Source: Dactylellina haptotyla | Taxonomy: Eukaryota; Ascomycota; Orbiliomycetes; Orbiliales; Orbiliaceae | Assembly: GCA_031310005.1 (NCBI GenBank) | Contig: CM062379.1 | Span: forward strand, 744,001-808,000 | Direction: 5' to 3' | DNA: 64,000 bases | Shown here: positions 1 through 14,183 of the stretch, piece by piece | Layout of the letters: each line of letters starts with the position of its first letter | Position numbering within the stretch: the stretch's first letter is position 1 | Made by a program: the position numbers and the translations under genes | The notes under the pieces: model-generated | The model's database searches: none | What the model saw: only the letters and a program-made list of their open reading frames with translations | Told to the model about the DNA's origin: nothing

Positions 1-3354
<3,354 letters not shown>

Positions 3355-5313
3355 AGTGGTTGAATTTGAAGCGTATTCATTCGGTTATAAGCTTCTTGCA
3401 TAGAATGTTTCGGTTGTTCTAGGCTTCCCATGCAAAGCTTGAGCCATGTCATGATACCTGAAAAGCTCTGACAAATTTACCAAATTAAGAATAACGTTGA
3501 ACCACTCGAGAAAGATTGTAAGAAACCGCGCCTGCAAGACATTTTCTCTTAGAAGCGTGACCTTTTGGCCCTTACTCGTGGTTGAAACAAAAATACAGCA
3601 TGGCATATCGTAGCATAGCATGAATGGTACGAGTCTATCACGCAGGAGGTTGATAGTTTTGTGGTTGGCTCCGTCTTGTTCTGGCCGGTGTTGCAGCCAG
3701 GCTGCATCGGGCGAGACTTTTCTGGGCTGAAAAAGGTTTGCGGGCTGCAAACCTTGCGACATGATGCAAAAGCAAATTAAGGGAAGATTCCCCACACGGC
3801 TAGTCGCATCGGTAGGAACACTCTTTCGCTCTCCTTTGCGCTGGCCTCATTTCCTCCCTCACTAAAAGCGGCGGTTAACGCCGCGAGGGCTGGAGCCTTT
3901 CTTGCACCCCTCTCTCGATTGGCTGCAGCAGGATCAGCTACTGTGACAAATAAAATTGGGCAAGGAAAGCTACCAAGCGACTCAAGAAATCTTGGAGAGT
4001 ATGGGAAAGAGCGGGCACGTTGACGATATTGTGATAATTTTGCCATCCGCTATGCGGTATGGATTCGTCATGTGTGGCAGCACATTCCCTGATTTTAGCC
4101 CCTCCATGATCCACGTTGCCCAGAGATCGTGCGAACCAGCATATCAAGAATGGGTTTGTTCAGCTGGGGCTAGTTGATTGCTGCTGCGCCCACTACAATC
4201 GATATTGTGTGGGATCGTAATGTTTTAAACCCGGAGCCTCGCGAACACAATGCCAGACATATGTCACATTTTGACATGACAGAATAGGATTTGTAGACCG
4301 ACGAGGCCAGGAGAGGGTCCAGAACTCTGATACGGTGCCGAGACACGCAGCGAACAGGAAAAAAATCCTGTCGAAAGCAGCGTCGTCTTCGTGTCCGACC
4401 GCGTAATCGATTCCGGATAACCCGGCGCCTGCGATGTCGCTCCGTCGGTATATGTACGGTCCCTTTTCCTGCTCTCCCACCCAAGCAGCACCCCTTGGCC
4501 CCATGTCCCCCATGTTCCTTACGTCTAAACTCGCAAGTCTGTTTCATGGGAGCACATTTACGGGCGCCCTTCCAGATCTCCTGCACCAGTAAGATTGGCT
4601 GAACCGCTCGGACTATTTTGCTCGATAGGGGGGCAAGAAACATCTGCACCCGTGAAAGTAGCGCAGCTGTATGGATTTCTGAAGGATTACCAAGGATAAT
4701 TCGTAGGTAATTGCCTGGAGCCTCATTATTCGAAAAGGAAAAGGAAATCCAGCGGTTCCTTGCCCTACCCCAAACATATTATTCAATTACGTCTATCTTG
4801 GCTGGCGCTGTTTCTGTTTCTTTTAATATCTTCGGTCTGCTCCATCCGTCTTCTTTTGACCGCTTTTGTTTCCTGCTTCCCTTTGAATCCGGGGTTTTAT
4901 TGTCCATACCCACTACCAGATCTTTAATAACAAAGGCAGACAGACGAGTACGACGGAGAGGACTGCAACCTACTTACTTGGATACGGCTGAACCCCCCAA
5001 TCGTGGCTAGTATCGAATACAGCAGCTGCACAACAGGACCGAGCCAAGAGCGTACTGTTCCCGCATTCCCTCTCCCTGCCACTTGCATTCCCCTACGACG
5101 GTTATATATCGATTGCCGATAGGAGAACACGGTCCCTCCCAGTTTCCAATTCAATCGGAATACGAGCAGCAGAGAAGGGGCCACAATAGGAGGAACATTT
5201 GCATTCTTCACCGTCGACAATCCAACAATAATATCATTAATTCGCAGGACAGGCGCCTCCAAACGACAGACCGCCGTCTGTGCCACCGACCGCAACACAC
5301 AACACCAAAACAA
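3355..5313. other. Intergenic, no gene seen
   Basis: Open frames on both strands (the longest about 160 codons on the minus strand near 4170-4649) lack recognisable motifs, and several share the same DNA in different frames. The final part supplies the 5' UTR and promoter of the aspartyl protease and is rich in CAA/ACA just before its ATG. Confidence 0.45.
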
Positions 5314-7074
5314 ATGTCGCCCTCCACGCGGACGGCCGCCGTTGCTGCGGCCGCACTGCTGCTGTCGACGACATGCCTCGACCTCGCCGTCTCCGCGCAG
5401 AAGGTCGTGTCGATGCCCTTCGCCCGGCGGGAGGACGCCCGGACGCTCGAGAAGGTCAAGCGAGACTCGATATCGGCCACTCTGGGTAATGCGCAGAGAG
5501 GATCCAGATCGATCGGTATCTATTACGTCAACACGACCATCGGCACGCCGGGGCAAACCATACAGCTGCAGCTGGATACTGGAAGTTCTGATTTGTGGAT
5601 GTTTAGCGATGAGGCCTGCAAGACGGACGATGTGATGTGCCTTGGCGGAATTTGTGAGTCCAAACTTGAATCCAAATTCCAAAGCCATGTGAATCCCATA
5701 TGGCTTTTTTGAAAAAAATATATGAAGGGGCCCTTGCTGATTTTTTAACCTTTTCGGTCGGATTGCAGTTGATCCCTCGGCGTCCAGCACGTACGAACTC
5801 CTCTACAACGGCGAATTCAACATCAGCTACGTGACACCGGGCTCTGGCGTCCACGGTGACTACATCAGTGACAATGTCAACATCGGAGGCAAAGATGTCG
5901 TCGGATTGACAATGGGTCTGGCGAAGAAGGCGAAGGAGGTCCCAACGGGTATCATGGGAATCGGTATGTCAGCCCCCGGATGAATGCGGATCATTTAATT
6001 TTACGAAGACGTCTAATCGAGAGAATGCTTGCAGGATATCGAGAAAACGAGGCCATCTACGCTCAGACCGGCGGCCGAAGTTCGTACCCGAATATCGTCG
6101 ACCTCATGGTCAACCAATCCCTCATCAACACCCGAGCGTACTCCCTTTACCTCGACGACAAGGAGGCCGCCACCGGAAGCATCCTATTCGGAGGCTACGA
6201 CACCGCGAAATTCGACGGAGATCTTGCACTTCTCAAGATTCAACCGGACGAGAACGGTGTGGTTAGTAGTTTCATTGTCGCCTGGACCGGGTTCTCGATT
6301 ACCACCGAAAACGATGGAGAAGTTCAGTTGACTACCAGCAACTTTGCCCAGCCAGCATACTTGGACTCCGGCACAACTCTCACCGTCCTCCCCTCCCAGC
6401 TCGCCTACCAGCTCATCCAAGCCGCCGGCGCCGTCTACGAGGAGTCTTCCGACATCTACCTCGTCACATGCGATACCGCCAGTGCAAATGCCACCCTGAA
6501 CTACCAATTTGGTGGTGCCAACGGTCCCACAATCAAGGTCCCATTTGGCGAACTCGTCCTCCCTATTCGTGACGTTAACGGCGACTTCGTTACGGTCGAT
6601 GGAGTTCAATACTGCCTCTTTGGTGTCAAGCCTGGTGGCCCCGGTGACATCCTCCTCTTCGGAGATACTTTCCTGAGATCCGCTTATGTTGTCTACGACC
6701 TCGACGGACAGACCATCGGCCTGGCACAAGCGAACACCGAAGCCACTGGCTCCAATATTATCGAAATCACTGGTCCAATCGTATCCGGTGCGTCCACCGT
6801 CGCCGGTCAGCCAACCGCTACTGCCACCGCAACATCCAGAAACGCTGGTATCGGAGGCTTCGAGACCGGAATTGCTACTTCGGGTCTCTCTTCGCCTTCT
6901 GGCACATCTGGCGCAGATTTCACATTTGGAGCCGGCGGTGCCACCAACACTGCCACCAAATCTCCAAGCGCAGGGCACACTATCGTGCCCGCGTTCGACT
7001 GGGCCTCATTCACCGTCATATTTGGCAGCATGGCCATGGCGTTGTTTGGCGGCGGCCTCTTTGTCTTCCTGTAG
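5314..7074 (+). CDS. Secreted, probably GPI-anchored aspartyl protease (pepsin family A1, yapsin-like)
   Basis: Extracellular or wall-bound acid endopeptidase. Exons 5314-5653, 5769-5963 and 6035-7074; both introns have GTGAGT or GTATGT donors and keep frame, giving about 524 residues. An N-terminal hydrophobic segment (roughly residues 7-27, ending near AVSAQ) is a signal peptide, followed by a short propeptide with KR. Both catalytic aspartates are visible: LDTGSSDLW and LDSGTTLTVLP. Other family hallmarks are STYELLYNGEFNISY, TGIMGIG, SILFGGYDTAKFDGDL and LLFGDTFLRSAYVVYDL. The C-terminus is a Ser/Thr/Gly-rich spacer followed by a hydrophobic tail with no basic end, as in GPI-anchored yapsins (SAP9/OPSB type). 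The anchor is inferred from composition only. An upstream in-frame ATG at 5083 is less likely because it would bury the signal peptide. Confidence 0.93.
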
Positions 7075-8473
7075 AAGGCTGACATTGGCCACTTTAATTG
7101 ATATGTTTCTGATGTTTATACGCTCATTCCCTTTTTTTGTTCACCATTCGATTTATATTACATACCTCACCCACAAGCGAACCATTCCCTTCCCTTCGCT
7201 TCACTAATGTGTTACTATTATAACAATCTTTTTTTATATTTTTCTTCCCTTTTGGTTCCTCTATGGCAGCATGAAGAAAAATATGGGGGGGAAAGGCATC
7301 ATTTATAGGCCACCCCCCGGTTCTTTCCCTAAATAAACCATATTCACTATTGGTATTGATTAATCACACCTGCATCTCATCTTGCATTTGGACTTTTACA
7401 CCCACACAAAGAAGAAGGAAGGCATCTATCTCATCATACAGCTCTGCTCCTCGTCGCATTTTTCTTTTCACCTTCTAGACGACATTTTCAGAATATACAT
7501 ATACCATTTTTCTAAGCTTTTATTTCATATTCTGTTTTTTTCTATTGTGGATCGCGAGATTGTCGCTTCGGGTTCCACTCTCCAAAACAGCATTTTACAA
7601 TATTTTACTTCCAATCTCCTCCCCCATGGCTTCTATGGGGTGAACGCTATCATTTCTTCTTTTATATTCATTTCGTCTGTATTTTACAATGGCTTTTTTT
7701 ATGATGCATATACCAGGACTTTAGAGTCTGTTTTAACTTTCTCGGCGGGGCGGTCAATTGTTGGATGGCCGTCCTGAGAATTGAGAGGAAGAAGGAAATA
7801 AATTTGGTTCGTACTTTTTTAGCAATATGAAAAGAATGGAATCCGGAGACGGAGAATCTTTGAATTATTCAATTCGCAGCGCCTTGTCCAATCGTAGTGC
7901 CGTAAAGATATATGAACGCTAGACAACCTTGTGCTATAGGCACTTGGCGGCATTCAGGCCTGCTAAGTTTAGATCATAGTGAGGAAGCGATTGATATATC
8001 GAACTTTCCGTTTGTTGATTCGAGTTTAACATGTGTACAATTGAATTTTGTTGGAGGCACATTCGAGGCCGTTTCGCTTTATTTAACTTAGGTTTTTGCC
8101 AACTATCTTTGGGTAGATATACACTGAATTCGCGAACAAGGCGAGAGTGAAAAGAACCCGTCGCTTTGGCCAAGATTTGGATACCAATTTTAGACTGAGC
8201 AATTAATCCTTCACGCAACCGATAGTTTTATGTATCGATTTACTAATAGAATCCGAATTCGGATTAGCCGCCGGGCGATCAGATTATTGTTATATATTCT
8301 CGATCACAAAATACTTTTCGTAATAAGAAGCGAAATAGCTCTCGATCCCAATATCTTCGATCTCCGGTCGTCCGTTCATACGTGTTGATACACATTTCCA
8401 AAGGATCCAACGGCTCTACAACACGAACGAGATCCCTACGAATACGATAATTTCAAAAAGAAATACCACAACC
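7075..8473. other. Intergenic, pyrimidine-rich
   Basis: This stretch lies between the protease stop and the ATP-grasp start. The part around 7100-7700 is T- and CT-rich with A/T runs, consistent with a 3' UTR. The 131-codon open frame near 7382 is low-complexity hydrophobic sequence read from that pyrimidine bias and is not supported as a gene. Confidence 0.45.
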
Positions 8474-9463
8474 ATGCCGGGCAAGATTCTATTCCTCAAA
8501 ACCATCAACGGCGAACTGGCGAGCTCTCCGAGTAATAAACTTCTCTTCGAGACACTTCGTTCGCAAGGTTTCGTCGTGGACGAGCGGTCATGGTACCATC
8601 CGCACCCAGAACTCGGACCCCTCACCGTTGACATTCTGAAAACATATCACGCGATAACTTTTATCGCCTGCTGGGACTATAACCTGCACATTGAAGATTT
8701 CGAGTCCTTTCTCAAGAACCTCATAATCCCGGCCAGGGACGCAGGCGTCAAAGTCGTCAATTGCCCGGAACTTCTCCTCTGGAACTCGAATAAAGTCTAT
8801 CTGAAAGATCTTGAGAATCATCTGGGAATCACTGTTCCTAAGACGATATTCGTCGATACCGCCGCCGAAGATGTTCCGTTGATTGAAGACATCATATCAC
8901 AGCATCAAGATACCCACGGTGCAGGGGTAGTCGTAAAACCTTCTGTATCGGCGTCGGGAAAGGAAACTTATAGAATCCCGGAACTGGGTTCCCCGACTTA
9001 CGACTCCGTTGATGCGCAGGAGAAATGGGAAAAAATGTATAGATACACACAGTCCTTATCCGCTTCTGCGAAAGCTATGGTCCAACCGTTCGAGTCTGCA
9101 ATCAAACGAGGAGAGTTTTCGGTTATCTTTCTCGGCGGGGAGTATAGCCATACCATGCTGAAGAAGCCGGCAAGGGATAACTTTGTCGCGATTGAAGAAC
9201 AAGGGGCGACAATTAGAGAGTTACATGGGGATGAGGTGCCGCTTGAAGGGAAGGAGATTGGGCGCAAGGTGCTACAATATGTGAAGGAGAGGTTTGGAGG
9301 CGGCGAAGGGTGGAGGCTTGGGTATCTTAGGTTGGACGGGGTGGTGAATGATGCTGGGAAGTTTGTAGTCATTGAGGCGGAGATGTTTGAGCCGTATGTG
9401 TATTTGGATGTTGAAGGGGCGAGGGAAGGATTGGAGAGGCTTTGCAAGGTTCTCACGGAATAA
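8474..9463 (+). CDS. ATP-grasp domain protein (glutathione-synthetase-like fold)
   Basis: Single exon, 329 residues. The layout is that of small ATP-grasp ligases: an N-terminal pre-ATP-grasp region (1-100) with ITFIACWDYN; a central segment with NCPELLLWNSNKVYLKDLE, where the N-K-x-Y/L-K pattern is typical of the substrate and ATP entry helix; then VVKPSVSASGKETYRI, the lysine/glycine-rich ATP-binding loop; and near the end RLDGVVNDAGKFVVIEAEMFEP, which supplies the metal-binding acidic residues (E-x-E/N type). Such proteins join a carboxylate to an amine or thiol with ATP; the substrate here is unknown. Relatives include the bacterial cycloserine-pathway enzyme DcsG and RimK/GshB-type ligases. 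The ATG at 8474 has an A-rich, ACC-containing context. It lies about 730 bases upstream of formamidase on the same strand. Confidence 0.85.
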   Translation: MPGKILFLKTINGELASSPSNKLLFETLRSQGFVVDERSWYHPHPELGPLTVDILKTYHAITFIACWDYNLHIEDFESFLKNLIIPARDAGVKVVNCPELLLWNSNKVYLKDLENHLGITVPKTIFVDTAAEDVPLIEDIISQHQDTHGAGVVVKPSVSASGKETYRIPELGSPTYDSVDAQEKWEKMYRYTQSLSASAKAMVQPFESAIKRGEFSVIFLGGEYSHTMLKKPARDNFVAIEEQGATIRELHGDEVPLEGKEIGRKVLQYVKERFGGGEGWRLGYLRLDGVVNDAGKFVVIEAEMFEPYVYLDVEGAREGLERLCKVLTE

Positions 9464-10195
9464 GTTTTGATATAAAATCGAATTAGTCTGTGGATAGAAC
9501 AGAATCAATTACAGCGTGGAGAACCAAACGGGATTGTGGTCTGGTTCACGAGACAAAGTGTGGGGGTTGTGTTGTATGTTGGAATATTAGCACGGAAGCG
9601 GCGCGAGACGTCATAACCACCACGACGGCGGGGCTTCGAGATGCTTTAGTCTCGGTTTAGACCTGGACATGGGTCGATTGATAACACCGTTATCGTGTCA
9701 GTGAATTGGCAGGCAGCATGATTGGGTAATGTGTTATGAATGCCAATCCTCCTTGCATGCAAATCGGTTCGAAACGGCTGGGTTGGATATATTCTCGTCC
9801 CGTCCCACTTGCATTCCGATGAAAGGACCACCCCTGGTTGTGAGACTCTTCTATCTTAAAGGCCCTCTGCTGCCGCTGATACCCAGACAGGTGTAACTAT
9901 CTAGTTGCAATTATGTAAAGCGGGGTGCGTTCTAGCTTTCCGCGTTTTTGATAATTGAGATGGATGTGTATGCATTCTTCGCACATGCCCGACGAGGTTC
10001 GGGAAGAGACAGCTAAGATTGTTAGCCCGCAGAGTATTTAGATAAGAAAGGGTGACTTCCACGTTTGGAAACTCGATCGTCATTCCAATTGAAGCTGTGC
10101 TAATCGACTCTTTTCTGCTCGTGTTTTTGAATCTATATATATTACTATCACCTCTGTGTTTGTGAAATTCGCAAGAATCTGGGCCAAAATTTAAA
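9464..10195. other. Spacer and promoter region of formamidase
   Basis: There is no supported coding frame. The right half contains several HGATAR-type GATA-factor motifs, listed separately. The minus-strand frame at 9901-10242 overlaps the formamidase start and is not real. Confidence 0.5.
9851..10045. promoter_or_regulatory. Cluster of four GATA-factor (HGATAR) motifs
   Basis: CTATCT at 9851-9856 and at 9897-9902 (minus-strand AGATAG), TGATAA at 9949-9954, and AGATAA(G) at 10040-10045 lie 150-345 bases before the formamidase ATG. HGATAR is the binding sequence of AreA/Nit2 nitrogen regulators, which are known to control formamidase in Aspergillus nidulans. The motif is short and expected by chance in AT-rich DNA, so regulation is an inference from site clustering plus gene function. 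Confidence 0.45.
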
Positions 10196-11759
10196 ATGGG
10201 ACTCAAAGAATTGAGATATGCTGCGAAGGTCGAATTGGACAAAGACCCCGCGACTTTGCCATACCTGCACGTAAGTTTCGAAATTTCATGCTTCTCAATC
10301 GCGATAAGACTTGTGGTGTCTGTTTACAGTGGTATCTCGCATAGAACCGATGGCATCCAGATAGTAAGATATCCATTCCTTATTGGATGTTGATATATCC
10401 TAACTTGTACTGCCAAATAGTTCCCACATGCGGAACTATCAAGAATAATGAAGTAGTCAAAATCGAATGCGTAGACTGGACCGGCGGCCAAATCGGAAAC
10501 AACGATAGCGCCGACGACGTCAAGAATGTAGACCTGACCAAAGTACACTACCTTACCGGCCCCTTCGAGATCGAAACCGCAGAACCAGGTGACGTTCTCG
10601 TAGTAGAGATTCAGGACGTGCAGCCCCTCCAAGACCAACCATGGGGGTTTACCGGAGTATTCGCCAAAGAGAATGGCGGTGGCTTCTTGGACGAGATTTA
10701 TCCTGAACCGTAGTTATTTCCTCTCAGAAGAGCCCAATCTGGTACAAACCGAACTAACGTATGAACATACAGAGCCAAAGCGATCTGGGACTTCGAAGGT
10801 ATATTCTGCTCCTCCAGACATATCCCAGGTGTACGCTTTGCGGGTCTGATCCACCCCGGTATCCTGGGATGCGCGCCATCCCCAGAGGTCCTCTCGGTCT
10901 GGAACAAACGTGAGGCGGAACTCATCACCTCCTTCTCACATCTGGACCGGGTCGTCGCCCTAGCACCGCAACCTATAAATGTCCATGCGGGTACCGCAGA
11001 CGACGCCCTCAAAGCAAAAATCGGCCAGGAAGGCGCACGCACTATCCCCGGCCGACCCGAGCACGGCGGCAACTGCGATATCAAGAACCTCTCCCGCGGA
11101 TCGAAAGTCTACCTCCCCGTTCATGTTCCCGGCGCCAAATTCTCCGTCGGAGATCTACACTTCTCTCAGGGCGATGGCGAGATTTCTTTCTGCGGAGCGA
11201 TCGAGATGGCCGGGTGCATTACCATTAAATTCTCAGTGATGAAGAATGGAATGGCGGAGTTGGGGATGAAGAGTCCGATTTATATTCCGGGGCCTGTGGA
11301 GCCTCAGTTCGGGCCTGGGAGGTATATTTACTTTGAAGGATTCTCCGTGGATGAGCATGGGAAACAGCATTATCTGGATGCGACGGTGGCGTATCTGCAG
11401 ACTTCGTTACGGTGTATTGAGTATCTGAGGAGATACGGTAGGTCCTTTGAATATTTAGTCGAAAGCGTATTGGTAGAGGAACTGCTAATGAAATGATAGG
11501 GTATTCCGACTATCAGATATATCTCCTGTTGTCTTGCGCGCCTATTCAAGGACACATAGGAGGAATTGTGGATGTGAGTATATACTATTCACTGTAGCGA
11601 CAAATCTTTAGTTTAGTAGCTAAATTGATTGTTTTTTTTTAGATCCCCAATGCTTGCACTACTATGGGCCTACCGGTTGATATTTTCGAGTTTGATATTA
11701 TGCCCGGAACGCCAGTGAAAAAGATGGACTTGGGAAGTTGCGCATTCGCGTCGAAGTGA
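10196..11759 (+). CDS. Formamidase (FmdA/AmdA family)
   Basis: Cytosolic hydrolase that converts formamide to formate and ammonia, allowing use of formamide as a nitrogen source. Six exons: 10196-10270, 10345-10363, 10421-10709, 10773-11437, 11500-11573 and 11643-11759, about 412 residues, as expected for the family. Hallmarks are HNRWHPDIP spanning exons 1-3, VDWTGGQIGNNDSADDV, LTGPFEIETAEPGDVL, AIWDFEGIFCSSRHIPG, RFAGLIHPGILGCAPS, PEHGGNCDIKNLSRGSKVYL, DLHFSQGDGEISFCGAIEMA and DYQIYLLLSCAPIQGHIGGIVDIPNACTT. The tiny 19-base second exon is chosen because the alternative acceptor at the nearer CAG gives an early stop, while this one gives the conserved HNRWHPDIP. The neighbouring ATP-grasp gene and GATA motifs are described separately. 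Assignment is very secure. Confidence 0.95.
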
Positions 11760-13012
11760 GATATACATCCTGCAAGGCTGCAAGCCCGATCCTTGAACGA
11801 TATGTAGGCTATAGACAGCGTTTGGCAACGAGGCTAGGCTCCAGACAGCTATATTGTAATTAAAATCGGACTCACGTATGTTGGCTTTGTTATTATTACT
11901 ATTTTCTCAAAAGTCTTTGGCAATTCTGAATTGTCACATATGTGCACGCATACCTAGTGTGCCTAGTATTCCGACAGAATTAATCGACTGATCTAATTCT
12001 TAACAATCGAATGTTCGTTTAAACGATCCTGCCATCTTAGGATACTAGACGAAACTAGGCATCGAAAGGGAAGATGGAGGGTCTCGGTCATATTAGGCGT
12101 ATTATTATGGCTGAATTTACTATGACGGAAGGATCTTAATATGCCTACTGCAGTGGTCAGCGTGGCCGAAATAAGTAGATATGAGATTGACTTTAATAAA
12201 AAACATGCTATAGGGACTTCGAACATACATCTAATAACATTTGATATAGAGTGACTCCATGTAATTCTTATATGTCTGAGCCGATGAAATAGAGCTCGGG
12301 GCTTTGAGAATCGAAACCGTACATACAATTATATATGTGTAACTTTCAAACCGCAGAGTATCCTCATTCGTAGTGCTGAGTTTTTCCAGGAAACTTCGAT
12401 TGATGAATTGCATATTTTGAAACACATATATTAAACTCTTTTATAGTGCATTTTCTTGCCGATTTTGACTCTGAGGAGCCGATACATCTGCGAGCAACCT
12501 AGTTTAGCGAAGTGGCGCATAATCTTGGGGTATGTGACACCCTGAAACCTGTGTTGCGATATAGCCTCGTTGGCCCTGAGCCAAAAACCCGAGTCTTAGT
12601 TAACGACGGGCTGGAACTGTGCTGAAAGCATCGTGAGCTCTCTATGCCAACTGGCTATCTCGACACTACTCGTTGATTATTGGTTGGCATAACTATGGCT
12701 CTTTAAGTGAAATCGAATATTGAGTTTACAATTTGAAGATTGTCGAATATCTATAAAAACGGTGCATTGCAACTTAGTAAATTGATAGATTTCTAGACAG
12801 TATCCTCAACATCAATAGCAACCTAACCATATAATAAATCTCAAGTTATACATCTTCAACGCGATTCTATATTTTATCTGTTGCTTTCCTCATTTTTAAA
12901 GACAAGTTAGCCCTATACACAACCTAGTAACAAACTCCTCGGAAGACAAGTCCGAAGCTTATTCGAATATCTACCTCAAATCCAACGACGTTAAACCATA
13001 AAAATATTTACA
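11760..13012. other. AT-rich intergenic stretch
   Basis: Only short frames of low information content are seen. A TATAAAAA element at 12752-12759 precedes the small secreted-protein frame by about 250 bases and is the only recognisable promoter-like motif. Confidence 0.45.
12752..12759 (+). promoter_or_regulatory. TATA-box-like element before the small secreted-protein frame
   Basis: TATAAAAA sits about 250 bases before the ATG at 13013, leaving room for a long A/C-rich leader. AT-rich surroundings make chance occurrence easy, so this is only suggestive. Confidence 0.3.
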
Positions 13013-13219
13013 ATGAAGGCCCAGGCTGTTTTTCTTCCTTTGTTGTTTTGCGCTGCGTCTTCTGCAGCTCCTCTTTTTGGGAATATAATTACTCCTGGCA
13101 CCGGTGATAGCTCCGGCTTAGCTGTTATTTCTTCTCCCGTCAAATTCGCCCCCAATGGTAGCCCCAGTGTCCCCGGTCTAAGTGGAACTGCCGCTAAAAA
13201 CCTTGCCCTGGCTCCATAA
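13013..13219 (+). CDS. Putative small secreted protein, 68 residues
   Basis: I do not recognise a family. The frame encodes a lysine near the N-terminus, then a hydrophobic run (VFLPLLFCAASSAAP) that looks like a signal peptide cleaved around residue 19-20, then a 48-residue mature part rich in Gly, Ser, Pro and Ala with no cysteine. The ATG is preceded by AAAATATTTACA, a favourable A-rich fungal start context, and a TATA-like element lies upstream. There is no intron signal and the gene stands alone in AT-rich DNA, a setting common for small secreted proteins. It is longer in hydrophobic content than random frames nearby, but a chance frame cannot be excluded. Confidence 0.5.
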   Translation: MKAQAVFLPLLFCAASSAAPLFGNIITPGTGDSSGLAVISSPVKFAPNGSPSVPGLSGTAAKNLALAP

Positions 13220-14183
13220 AAGGTTTCGGCTCGCTGAGTTGGAACTCACACGCCAATGAAAAGACAAAGGTCACCAAAAATGTCCAATGAATTCTGTATT
13301 ATATATGTCCCATGAAATCTCTGTACATCAGATAGTTTTTGTTTTCTACAGAATGAAAATTTTGGATTCTTTAAAAAATAATTGACTCTGCGTATGCTGC
13401 CGTTCTAACAGGATGCTAATCCTATAAATAAACCATGCCTCTACCGCCAAATAGTGTCACTCATATGTAGGTTGTTTGGGGGAGACATCTCATAGCGTGG
13501 TAACTCAGGCAAGGTAACCATATTTTGAGTACTAGCTAGCAAATATGATGCTTTTAAGAACCATTCGTAGTCTCTAACGTCGATTCTTAGTGGCTGTATG
13601 CTTTCTCTTATTAGTACGGTATTTACGAATGGATATCGTTCGACGTCATTATGCTACTACATACAGCAATTATATAGAGGCCAAGATAGCTTCTAAAGAT
13701 ATCCCCTGACCATGACGCTCTCTAGCAGGCATTACAGCAATTTCAATTCTTTATTTAAAATAAAATTTCCAAGTAGGAATTAAGTCGACTTTCTGTGTAT
13801 TGTTGTCCTTAGTCGGATAGTAGACGGCGTGTTGTATGTTGCAGGTTCCGGCTGGATCCCCCATTCTCCTGCCGATCCGCCTCGAAAGCTGCAGTCGGGC
13901 GGGCGGGCGGGCCAGGCACATCTGTTGGAGTACTTTACTCGTTCTAGTTAAAGGACGCCGCGCGAAACGCGGATGCTGTTTTGTTCCCAGACTTGCATAT
14001 TTCGCGAGCTAGGGATATATCCCTCGGATGTGTCACTCCCAGCAGGATCTCGAACCCAGTCTTCGTATATACATACTTGGAAACTGAAATATACACCCTC
14101 AACTCCCCGGAACGACAGAGCATATATTAATTCCCACCTCTTAAGTATACTATATTATCATTCGAGCGAATCGTTTATCCAAG
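13220..14183. other. AT-rich intergenic stretch
   Basis: No coding frame is supported. A GGGCGGGCGGGCGGGCC run near 13898-13914 is the only striking local feature. Confidence 0.4.

Noticed and set aside
3385-4649. Several minus-strand frames of 70-160 codons
   Set aside because: They overlap in different frames, show no family resemblance and have no consistent codon pattern.
6184-6978. 264-codon minus-strand frame opposite the aspartyl protease
   Set aside because: It lies wholly within the third protease exon, whose catalytic motifs make the plus strand the coding one.
14040-14070. A GGTTCGA-containing stretch on the minus strand that recalls a tRNA T-arm
   Set aside because: No matching stem pairing, A box or acceptor stem could be found.
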